Positions 41,141 through 47,978 of a DNA stretch of 47,978 nucleotides are shown here, piece by piece. Numbering within the stretch: position 1 is the first letter of the stretch; each line of letters opens with the position of its first letter. The notes under the pieces were generated by a model. That model ran no database searches. It was not told where the DNA came from and worked only from the letters and a program-made list of their open reading frames with translations. Origin of the DNA: Streptomyces sp. H27-C3 (GTDB lineage Bacteria > Actinomycetota > Actinomycetes > Streptomycetales > Streptomycetaceae); NCBI RefSeq assembly GCF_030063415.1, contig NZ_JASITA010000051.1:1-47978 (forward strand). Direction: 5' to 3'. Both the position numbers and the translations under genes were made by a program.

Positions 41141-41947
41141 CTACATGCGGGCCATGTTCCGTTCGTACACCAGGCGCAGGCCGATCAGGGTCAGCCACGG
41201 CTCGTGCTCGTCGATGACCGACGCCTCGCCGAGGATGATGGGGGCGAGGCCGCCCGTCGCAATGACGGTGACATCGTCCGGGTCGCCCGTCGGGCCGGTC
41301 AGCTCGCGCGCCATGCGGGTGACCACGCCGTCGACCTGGCCCGCGAATCCGTACACGATGCCGGACTGCATGGCCTCGACCGTGTTCTTGCCGATCACGC
41401 TGCGCGGCCTGGCCAGTTCGATCTTGCGGAGCTGGGCGCCCTTGACGCCGAGCGCCTCGACGGAGATCTCGATGCCTGGCGCGATCACCCCGCCCGCGTA
41501 CTCGCCGCGCGCCGATACGGCGTCGAACGTCGTCGCCGTGCCGAAGTCGACGACGATGGCCGGGCCGCCGTACAGCTCGACCGCCGCGACCGCGTTGATG
41601 ATGCGGTCGGCGCCGACCTCCTTGGGGTTGTCCATGAGGATCGGCACGCCCGTCTTGATGCCCGGCTCGACGAGCACGGCCGGTACGTCGCCGTAGTAGC
41701 GGCGGGTCACCTCGCGCAGCTCGTGCAGGACGGACGGGACGGTGGAGCAGATCGCGATGCCCTCGATGCCGTCGCCCAGTTCGTCGCCGAGGAGCGGGTG
41801 CATACCCATCAGGCCCTGGAGGAGTACGGCGAGTTCGTCGGCGGTGCGACGGGCGTCGGTGGAGATCCGCCAGTGCTCGATGATCTCCTCGCCGTCGAAC
41901 AGGCCCAGGACGGTGTGGGTGTTGCCGACATCGATGGTGAGCAGCAT
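41141..41947 (-). CDS. coaX: Type III pantothenate kinase
   Basis: Phosphorylates pantothenate, the first step toward coenzyme A. A 268-residue ASKHA kinase. Phosphate motif LLTIDVGNTHTVLGLFDG at the N-terminus, GADRIINAVAA and VVDFGTATTFDAVSARGEYAGGVIAPGI in the middle, with catalytic Asp residues in D-V-G-N-T and GADR. Type III kinases need a monovalent cation and are not inhibited by CoA. ATG 41947 overlaps nothing; nadC ends 3 nt upstream. Last gene of the cofactor operon. Confidence 0.96.
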   Translation of the reverse strand: MLLTIDVGNTHTVLGLFDGEEIIEHWRISTDARRTADELAVLLQGLMGMHPLLGDELGDGIEGIAICSTVPSVLHELREVTRRYYGDVPAVLVEPGIKTGVPILMDNPKEVGADRIINAVAAVELYGGPAIVVDFGTATTFDAVSARGEYAGGVIAPGIEISVEALGVKGAQLRKIELARPRSVIGKNTVEAMQSGIVYGFAGQVDGVVTRMARELTGPTGDPDDVTVIATGGLAPIILGEASVIDEHEPWLTLIGLRLVYERNMARM

Positions 41948-41950
41948 GGG

Positions 41951-42970
41951 TTACTTCGCCTCGGCATTCGGCTCGGCATTCGGCGCACGGAGGTCGAGGC
42001 CGATGTCAAGGATCGGGGCGGAATGGGTGAGCGCGCCCACGGCGAGGAAGTCGACGCCGGTGTCGGCGTACGCGCGTGCCGTGTCGAGGGTGAGGCGGCC
42101 GGATGACTCCAGGGTGGCGCGGCCGGCCACCAGGGCGACGGCCTCGGCGGTCTCGGCCGGGGTGAAGTTGTCCAGGAGGATCAAGTCGGCGCCCGCCTCC
42201 AGGACTTCGGTGACCTGGGCGAGTGTGTCGACCTCGACCTCCACGGGGACATCGGGGAAGCGGGTGCGTACGAGCTTGAACGCCTCGGCCACGCCCCCGG
42301 CCGCCACCACGTGGTTGTCCTTGACGAGCGCCGCGTCGGAGAGCGACATCCGGTGATTGGCGCCGCCGCCGCAGCGGACCGCGAACTTCTCCAGGGCGCG
42401 CAGCCCCGGGGTCGTCTTGCGGGTGTCGCGGACCTTGGCCTTCGTACCGTCGAGAGCGTCCGCCCACGCGCGCGTGGCGGTCGCGATGCCGGACAGGCGG
42501 CACAGCAGGTTGAGTGCGCTGCGCTCGCCGGTGAGGAGGTCGGCGGTGCGGGTGGTGACGCTGATCAGCTTCTGGCCGGGCTCGACCCGGTCGCCGTCCT
42601 CGACGTGCCGCTCCACCTCGAACTCGTCCGTGCAGACGATGGAAAGGACCGCTTCCGCGACCCGCAGCCCGGCGACGACGCCGGCTTCGCGGGCGGTGAA
42701 GTCGCCGGTCGCGACGGCATCGTCGGGGACGGTCGCGACGGTCGTCACGTCCGGCCCGTCCGCGAGGTCCTCGGCGAGGGCGACATTGGCGATGTCCTCG
42801 ACCTGCAGAGGGTCGAGGCCGGCGTCGACGAGGAGCTGGGCGAGGTCGGGGTCCAGGCCGCACTCGGCGGAGTCGAGCTCGTACGTGTCCTCACCGCCGC
42901 AGCCGCAGGAGTCGCCGCAGCCGCCGGACGCGGCGGTCGGCAGGAGCTGGGGGTGGTCGGGCGTGCTCAC
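41951..42970 (-). CDS. nadC: Nicotinate-nucleotide pyrophosphorylase (carboxylating)
   Basis: Converts quinolinate and PRPP to nicotinate mononucleotide. 339 residues, longer than the roughly 285 usual, because of an N-terminal extension of about 40 residues with the Cys cluster GGCGDSCGCGGEDTYELDSAECG. The core shows EDLADGPDVTT, SGIATATRAW, DTRKTTPGLRALEKFAVRCGGGANHR (substrate loop), KDNHV, VEVEVDTLAQV and LLDNFTP. C-terminus has a small EPNAEAK repeat. The extension may be a metal-binding tag; its start codon is GTG/ATG 42970 and no later start keeps a full core, so I keep it. Confidence 0.95.
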   Translation of the reverse strand: MSTPDHPQLLPTAASGGCGDSCGCGGEDTYELDSAECGLDPDLAQLLVDAGLDPLQVEDIANVALAEDLADGPDVTTVATVPDDAVATGDFTAREAGVVAGLRVAEAVLSIVCTDEFEVERHVEDGDRVEPGQKLISVTTRTADLLTGERSALNLLCRLSGIATATRAWADALDGTKAKVRDTRKTTPGLRALEKFAVRCGGGANHRMSLSDAALVKDNHVVAAGGVAEAFKLVRTRFPDVPVEVEVDTLAQVTEVLEAGADLILLDNFTPAETAEAVALVAGRATLESSGRLTLDTARAYADTGVDFLAVGALTHSAPILDIGLDLRAPNAEPNAEAK

Positions 42971-43004
42971 GGTTACTGCTCCTTCTGGTTCGTACGGGCC
43001 GGGT

Positions 43005-44732
43005 TCATGCGGGGTGGGTCACTGCGTGGCTTACGGGCGGGAACGCGGCGGATTCGGTACGCCGTACGACGAGGCGGCGGTCGGAGGTGAGGCGTACGAC
43101 GAGGTGGCGGCGCCAGTCCGCGTCGTCGCGGTCGGGGTGGTCCTCGCGCCAGTGGCAGCCTCGGGTCTCCTCGCGCTCGCGGGCAGCGGCGACGAGGACG
43201 CGCGAGACGAGGAGGAGGTTGGTGACCTCCCATGCCTCGACGCCGGGCTCGGCGTCCTTGGTGTCCGCGGCGGACCCCGGGCGCGGGGTGTGCTCCGCGT
43301 CGTACACCGCGCTCAGGTACAGCGCCTCCAGCGCGTCCGCCGCGTTGTCGAGGCTCTCGGCCGAGCGGAGCACGCCCGCGCCCGCCGTCATGATCCGCTG
43401 GATGTCGATCCGGGTGGCGGGGTCGAGGAGGGGGCCGGAGACCTCGGCGCTCTCCACGGTGGTGGCCGCGGGAGCTTCGGGGCGGGCCGCGATGTCCTCC
43501 GCGATGCGCTCCGCGAAGACCAGGCCCTCCAGGAGGGAGTTGGACGCGAGGCGGTTCGCGCCGTGGACGCCCGTGCAGGCGACCTCGCCGCACGCGTACA
43601 GGCCCGGGACCGATGTACGGCCGCGGAGGTCCGTGCGGATGCCGCCGGAGGCGTAGTGGGCGGCCGGGGCGACCGGGATGGGCTCGGTCACCGGGTCGAT
43701 GCCGTGGGCGCGGCAGGCCGCCAGGATGGTGGGGAAACGCGACGCCCACATCTCGGCGCCGAAGTGACGGGCGTCCAGGTACATGTGCTCGGTGCCCTGT
43801 TCCCGGATGCGGCGCATGATCGCCTTGGCGACGATGTCGCGGGGCGCGAGCTCGGCCAGTTCGTGCTGCCCGAGCATGAAGCGCACGCCGTCCGCGTCGA
43901 CCAGGTGGGCGCCCTCGCCCCGTACCGCCTCGGAGACCAGTGGCTGCTGGCCCTCCGCGTCCGCTCCCAGGAAGAGCACCGTCGGGTGGAACTGGACGAA
44001 TTCGAGGTCGGAGACCTCCGCGCCCGCACGCAGCGCCAGGGCGACGCCGTCGCCCGTCGAGACGGACGGGTTGGTGGTGGCCGAGAAGACCTGGCCCATC
44101 CCGCCGGTGGCGAGGACGACGGCCGCGGCGCGGACCGCGCCGACGCCGTCGTGCTGGCCCTCGCCCATGACGTGCAGGGTGACACCGGCGGTGTTGCCTT
44201 CGGGGTCCTTCAACAGGTCCAGGACCAGTGCGTTCTCGATCGTACGGAGCGAGGCGGCCTGGACGGCCTCGACGAGCGCCCGGGAGATCTCGGCGCCCGT
44301 CGCGTCGCCGCCCGCGTGCGCGATGCGGCGGCGGTGGTGGCCACCCTCTCGGGTGAGCTGGATGACGCCCGACTCGGGGTCGGTGTCGAAGAGGGCGCCG
44401 GTTTCGATCAGACGGCGCACGGCGTCCGGGCCCTCGGTGACCAGGGCCCGTACGGCGTCCTCGTCGCACAGTCCCGCGCCGGCGACGAGGGTGTCGTCCA
44501 GGTGCTGCTCGGGGGTGTCGCCGTCGCCCAGCGCCGCGGCTATGCCGCCCTGCGCCCAGCGCGTGGAGCCGTCGTCCAGCCGCGCCTTGGTGACGACGAC
44601 GGTACGAAGGCCCGCCGTGGTGCAGCGCAGCGCGGCCGTCAGACCCGCGACGCCGGAGCCGACGACCACGACGTCGGCGTCGATGGACCAGCCGGGGGCG
44701 GGGGCGTTCAGCCGTATACCGGTGCGGGTCAT
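43005..44732 (-). CDS. nadB: L-aspartate oxidase
   Basis: FAD enzyme oxidising L-aspartate to iminoaspartate, first step of NAD synthesis. 575 residues: FAD-binding DVVVVGSGVAGLTAALRC at the N-terminus, STRWAQGGIAAAL, GGHHRRRIAHAGGDATG, substrate-site HPTVLFL, YASGGIRTDLRGRTSVPGLYACGEVACTGVHGANRLASNSLLEGLVF, and a C-terminal helical domain. Its start overlaps the panC stop (ATGA); nadC follows 34 nt later. The quinolinate synthase nadA, its usual partner, is not in the window. ATG 44732 is used; the longer frame is panC out of frame. Confidence 0.96.
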   Translation of the reverse strand: MTRTGIRLNAPAPGWSIDADVVVVGSGVAGLTAALRCTTAGLRTVVVTKARLDDGSTRWAQGGIAAALGDGDTPEQHLDDTLVAGAGLCDEDAVRALVTEGPDAVRRLIETGALFDTDPESGVIQLTREGGHHRRRIAHAGGDATGAEISRALVEAVQAASLRTIENALVLDLLKDPEGNTAGVTLHVMGEGQHDGVGAVRAAAVVLATGGMGQVFSATTNPSVSTGDGVALALRAGAEVSDLEFVQFHPTVLFLGADAEGQQPLVSEAVRGEGAHLVDADGVRFMLGQHELAELAPRDIVAKAIMRRIREQGTEHMYLDARHFGAEMWASRFPTILAACRAHGIDPVTEPIPVAPAAHYASGGIRTDLRGRTSVPGLYACGEVACTGVHGANRLASNSLLEGLVFAERIAEDIAARPEAPAATTVESAEVSGPLLDPATRIDIQRIMTAGAGVLRSAESLDNAADALEALYLSAVYDAEHTPRPGSAADTKDAEPGVEAWEVTNLLLVSRVLVAAAREREETRGCHWREDHPDRDDADWRRHLVVRLTSDRRLVVRRTESAAFPPVSHAVTHPA

Positions 44733-45727
44733 GCCGGGGCTCCGAAGGTCAGCGGGATGTTGTCGATCAGCCGGGTGGCACCGGACCTGGCGGCCACGGC
44801 GAGGACCGCGGCACCGAGGTGGCCGTCGGGCACCTCGGTGAAGTCGGACGGGTCGACCAGGGCGACGTAGTCGAGGGCGAGCGGGGGGTCCAGGCGCGCC
44901 GCTGCGTCCAGGACGGCGCGGGCCGCCGCGCGTACGGCGACGGGGGCGCTCAGGGAGCTCCCCTCCGCGACGGCGTACGCGTCGGCCGCCGCCCGCTCCT
45001 CGCCGACGGCCGCCAGAGCGGTCGCACGCGCGCGTGGCGGTACGGACTGGGCCTGTGCGCGCGCGTGCAGGGCCTGTTGGGCGGCGAGCCGGTCGCGGCC
45101 GGCGAACAGCGCGCGGGAGAGCGCGAGCGCGGTGCGGCGCTCGGCGGGAGCGAGGAAACGGTTGCGGCTGGACAGGGCCAGGCCGTCCGCCTCGCGCACG
45201 GTCGGTACGCCGACGATCTCCACCGGGAAGTTGAGGTCGCGGGCCATCCGGCGGATCAGGGCGAGCTGCTGGGCGTCCTTCTGTCCGTACAGCGCGACAT
45301 CGGGCCGGGAGAGGTGCAGCAGCTTCGCGACGACCGTGAGCATGCCGTCGAAGTGGCCGGGGCGGGACACCCCTTCGAGGCGCTCGCCCATGGGTCCCGC
45401 GGCAATCCGGATCTGCGGTTCGCCGCCGGGGTAGACCTCGTCGGCGGACGGGGCGAAGACGGCGTCCGCGCCCGCCTGTCCGGCGACGAGGAGATCGGCG
45501 TGGAGGGTGCGGGGGTAGCGGTCGAGGTCCTCGCCCGCGCCGAACTGGAGCGGGTTGACGAAGACGGTGACCACGACGGAGCCACCGGGGCCGACGTGCT
45601 CCCTGGCGGCGCGCACCAGCGAGGCGTGCCCTTCGTGCAGGGCGCCCATGGTCATGACGACGGCACGCGGTCCTGTGCGCGCGAGCGCGTGCAGTTCGGC
45701 CGCGGTACGCACGAGGTGGGTGGTCAT
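44729..45727 (-). CDS. panC: Pantoate--beta-alanine ligase
   Basis: Joins pantoate and beta-alanine to pantothenate with ATP. 332 residues: HIGH-type MGALHEGHASLVRAA, VFVNPLQFGAGEDLDRYPRT, GHFDGMLTVVAKLLHL, YGQKDAQQLALIRRMA, IVGVPTVREADGLALSSRN, all canonical. A 40-residue Ala/Arg/Gln-rich segment between the N- and C-domains (LFAGRDRLAAQQALHARAQAQ) enlarges it over the usual 280. ATG 45727 overlaps the preceding DUF2520 gene stop (ATGA). Confidence 0.96.
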   Translation of the reverse strand: MTTHLVRTAAELHALARTGPRAVVMTMGALHEGHASLVRAAREHVGPGGSVVVTVFVNPLQFGAGEDLDRYPRTLHADLLVAGQAGADAVFAPSADEVYPGGEPQIRIAAGPMGERLEGVSRPGHFDGMLTVVAKLLHLSRPDVALYGQKDAQQLALIRRMARDLNFPVEIVGVPTVREADGLALSSRNRFLAPAERRTALALSRALFAGRDRLAAQQALHARAQAQSVPPRARATALAAVGEERAAADAYAVAEGSSLSAPVAVRAAARAVLDAAARLDPPLALDYVALVDPSDFTEVPDGHLGAAVLAVAARSGATRLIDNIPLTFGAPA

Positions 45728-46698
45728 CGGTCGTCCCCCTCGCCGGTGCCCGCGCCACCCTTTCCGCCCGCCGGACCGGCTGTGCCCGCCCCGTCCGACA
45801 GGACGTCGAGCAGGTCCTCCGCCAGCTCCGGCTTGAGCAGGCCGTACGCCAGGGCGCGGTCCGCGGTCGTACGGGCCATCGCCAGGTATCCGGCGACGGT
45901 CTGCGGGGCGTGCTTGCGCAGCTCCGAGATGTGCGCGGCGACGGTGCCGGCGTCGCCGCGCGCGACGGGTCCTGTGAGGGCGCCGTCGCCGGAGCGCAGG
46001 GCGTTGTCGAGAGCGGCGCCGAGCAGCGGGCCGAGCATCCGGGCGGGGGCTTCCACGCCCGCGGTGCGCAGCAGCTCCATGGACTGGGCCACCAGCGTGA
46101 CCAGGTGGTTCGCGCCGAGCGCCAGGGCCGCGTGGTAGAGCGGGCGGGCCTCCTCGGCGATCCACTCGGGCTCACCGCCCATCTCGATGACCAGGGCCTC
46201 GGCGGCGAGCCGCAGCTCCTCGGGCGCGGTGACGCCGAAGGAGCAGCCGGCCAGCCGCTGAACGTCCACGGATGTGCCGGTGAACGTCATGGCGGGGTGC
46301 AGCGCGAGCGGGAGAGCGCCGGCGCGCAGGGCGGGCCCGAGGACTCCGGTCCCGTACCGGCCCGACGTATGCACCAGGAGCTGTCCGGGGCGGATCGCGC
46401 CGGTCTCCGCGAGACCCTCGACCAGGCCGGGCAGAGCGTCGTCGGGAACGGTCAGCAGTACCAGGTCGGCGCGGGCGAAGACCTCGACGGGAGGGACGAG
46501 TGGGACGTCGGGCAGCAGGGTCGCGGCTCTGCGGACGGAGGCGTCCGAGACGCCGGACACGGCGACGGGACGGTGCCCGGCGAGCCGCAGCGCGGCGGCG
46601 AGGGCGGGGCCCACTCTGCCTGCTCCGACGACGCCGACGGTGAGGCGGGCGGGGCGGTCCCTGGCGTCCAGGGACTCGTGTGGTGCGTTCACGTTCAC
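45724..46698 (-). CDS. Rossmann-fold DUF2520 oxidoreductase, possible ketopantoate reductase
   Basis: A 324-residue NAD(P)-binding protein. N-terminal GVVGAGRVGPALAAALRLAGH is a Rossmann loop; ADLVLLTVPDDALPGLV and QLLVHTSGRYGTGVLGPA follow, and a helical DUF2520 C-terminal domain (LYHAALALGANHLVTLVAQSMELL) contains the His/Asn of ketopantoate reductase-like enzymes. It is fused into the operon directly in front of panC (ATGA overlap). A dedicated panE is not in the window, so a role in making pantoate from ketopantoate is likely, by analogy with PanG-type reductases; this is inference. GTG 46698; a Gly/Ala/Asp-rich tail ends the protein. Confidence 0.85.
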   Translation of the reverse strand: MNVNAPHESLDARDRPARLTVGVVGAGRVGPALAAALRLAGHRPVAVSGVSDASVRRAATLLPDVPLVPPVEVFARADLVLLTVPDDALPGLVEGLAETGAIRPGQLLVHTSGRYGTGVLGPALRAGALPLALHPAMTFTGTSVDVQRLAGCSFGVTAPEELRLAAEALVIEMGGEPEWIAEEARPLYHAALALGANHLVTLVAQSMELLRTAGVEAPARMLGPLLGAALDNALRSGDGALTGPVARGDAGTVAAHISELRKHAPQTVAGYLAMARTTADRALAYGLLKPELAEDLLDVLSDGAGTAGPAGGKGGAGTGEGDDR

Positions 46699-46831
46699 GC
46701 GGGGACGGCCTTCCGTTCCAGTCCGCGGGGGGTACCGGACGATTTCTCGTCATGCTACGCCAGCGTTTCGTGGCGGCCCCTCGCTGTCCACAGCCTGTGG
46801 GCGGGGGTGCCCCGTGCGGGATGATCGACGG

Positions 46832-47978
46832 ATGACGGACACCAGCGAAGAGGACGGCCGACGGCGCAGGCGCGCGGCGTGGAAACAGTCGAAGCGGACC
46901 CTGTGGCGGCAGTCGACGGATCGAACGGTCGGGGAGCAGCTGGCCGTACTGGCGGCCGACGCGGGCTCTGTGTACGACGTCGGGGAGTTGTCCGACGTGT
47001 ACGGCGACGGGGTCGTCGCGGAGCTGGAGGAGCGGGTCGCGCGGACGCTGGGCATGGAGGCCGCCGCGTTCTTCCCCACCGGCACGATGGCGCAGCAGGT
47101 GGCGCTGCGGTGCTGGGCGGGGCGCACGGGCAACGCGACTGTCGCGCTGCATCCGCTGTCCCATCCGGAGCAGCACGAGGCCGGTGCGCTGTCCGTGGTG
47201 AGCGGGCTGCGGACGGCCCACCCGACGGACGAGCCCCGGCTGCCCACCGCCGACGAGGTGCGGGACTTCGCCGAGCCCTTCGGCACGCTGATGCTGGAGC
47301 TGCCGTTGCGCGAAGCCGGTTTCGTGCTGCCCTCCTGGGACGAACTGACGGCGGTCGTCGAGGCCGCGCGAGAGCGGGACGCAGTGGTGCACTTCGACGG
47401 CGCGCGGCTGTGGGAGTGCGCCCCCCACTTCGGCCGTGCGCTGCCCGAGATCGCGGCTCTCGCGGACAGTGTGTACGTGTCCTTCTACAAGTCCCTGGAC
47501 GGGATGTCCGGGGCCGTGCTCGCGGGGTCGGAGTCGCTGGTGGCAGAGGCGCGGATTTGGCGGCACCGGTACGGCGGACAGCTCTTCCAGCAGTCCCCGG
47601 CGGCGCTCTCCGCGCTGCTGGGCCTCGAAAGGGAGCTGCCGCGGCTGCCGGAGTACGTGGCCCACGCGAAGGTGGTGGCCGCCGCGTTGACGCAGGGGCT
47701 GCGGGCGACCGGTGTGCCGTGGTTCCGGGTGCATCCGGAACCACCGCACACGCACCAGTTCCAGGTGTGGCTGCCGTATCCGGCGGATGCGCTCACCGAG
47801 GCGGGGGTGCGGCAGGCGGAGGAGACGGGGGTGACGCTGTTCCGACGCTGGCTCCCGGACGGCCCGTCCGGGCTCGCCGTCACGGAGGTGACGGTCGCGG
47901 CGCACGGGCTGGAGTGGACTGCGGAGGACGTGGTGGCGCCGGCGGAGCGGTCGTGCCGAGCTGGGCGGCGCGGTAGAC
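46832..47978 (+). CDS. Threonine aldolase-like PLP enzyme (partial, 3' end beyond window)
   Basis: An open frame of 382 codons from ATG 46832 with no stop before the edge. After an Arg/Lys-rich N-terminus it shows the beta-eliminating lyase/threonine aldolase series: SVYDVGELSDVYGDGVVAELEERV, AAFFPTGTMAQQVAL, HPEQHEAG, a substrate-site VVHFDGARLWECAPHFG and the PLP lysine in YVSFYKSLDGMSGAVL. A low-specificity threonine aldolase or related aldolase is likely. The start is divergent from the DUF2520 gene with 133 nt between. The final residues (VAPAERSCRAGRRGR) are poor matches and may extend; a frame with a TAG at 47974 is another frame. Confidence 0.87.
   Translation, partial: MTDTSEEDGRRRRRAAWKQSKRTLWRQSTDRTVGEQLAVLAADAGSVYDVGELSDVYGDGVVAELEERVARTLGMEAAAFFPTGTMAQQVALRCWAGRTGNATVALHPLSHPEQHEAGALSVVSGLRTAHPTDEPRLPTADEVRDFAEPFGTLMLELPLREAGFVLPSWDELTAVVEAARERDAVVHFDGARLWECAPHFGRALPEIAALADSVYVSFYKSLDGMSGAVLAGSESLVAEARIWRHRYGGQLFQQSPAALSALLGLERELPRLPEYVAHAKVVAAALTQGLRATGVPWFRVHPEPPHTHQFQVWLPYPADALTEAGVRQAEETGVTLFRRWLPDGPSGLAVTEVTVAAHGLEWTAEDVVAPAERSCRAGRRGR

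Noticed and set aside
43005..46175. Single 1056-codon minus-strand protein
   Set aside because: Only its last 575 codons (nadB) are real; the upstream part is panC and the DUF2520 gene read in another frame.
46879..47976. 365-codon plus-strand frame ending at TAG 47974-47976
   Set aside because: Shadow of the threonine aldolase-like gene, which runs open to the window edge in another frame and has all PLP-enzyme motifs.

Overview
The window is chromosomal DNA of a Streptomyces-like actinomycete: very high GC with G/C-rich third codon positions, frequent GTG starts, many leaderless genes with TANNNT boxes 6-7 nt before the start, and gene content and order matching what I remember of the conserved Streptomyces core around S. 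coelicolor SCO3334-SCO3384 (trpS, proC, ilvD, radA-disA, mutY, sigE-cseABC, clpC, lsr2, coaX-nadC-nadB-panC). The match is from memory, not a search.

Layout. 1-480: leftward 5' leader and promoters of an rRNA operon whose 16S gene lies outside the window. 483-1800: an auxiliary tryptophanyl-tRNA synthetase with a Trp-codon leader peptide, mutually exclusive attenuator hairpins and a second, very long helix covering its start region. 1767-8380: AraC/GlxA-type regulator, isochorismatase-like hydrolase, proC, a two-gene ABC-2 exporter, a decayed membrane-protein gene, a small membrane protein, an intergenic repeat cluster and an SH3b protein. 8521-17785: receptor Ser/Thr kinase with a PQQ propeller, ilvD, a ppx/isomerase/tetR operon, a Cys-rich protein, and one polypeptide joining ECF-sigma-like, zinc anti-sigma-like, transmembrane and BACON domains. 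18039-26266: DNA integrity and envelope stress block (radA, disA, mutY, sigE-cseA-cseB-cseC). 26267-26906: an apparent deletion scar joining the 3' end of an MFS gene to the 3' half of a tetR gene. 26903-33078: M23 peptidase, a 1097-residue NACHT-LRR STAND ATPase resembling bacterial NLR immune proteins, then a HATPase / XRE / DUF397 regulatory module. 33218-41140: D-Ala-D-Ala carboxypeptidase, clpC with a ClgR-like operator, a PrimPol-like protein, lsr2, argA-like acetyltransferase, BlaI-type regulator and small proteins. 41141-46698: five-gene leftward cofactor operon (DUF2520 oxidoreductase, panC, nadB, nadC, coaX). 46832-end: a PLP-dependent threonine aldolase-like gene cut by the window edge.

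How the genes relate: the cofactor operon feeds NAD and CoA synthesis with start/stop overlaps; sigE-cse forms a signalling circuit for envelope stress and sits among other envelope genes (M23, carboxypeptidase, BACON protein); radA-disA-mutY form a genome-integrity cluster. The most unusual candidates are the two-layer RNA control region of trpS, the NACHT-LRR gene with its regulatory neighbours, the fused sigma/anti-sigma/BACON sensor and the MFS/TetR deletion scar.
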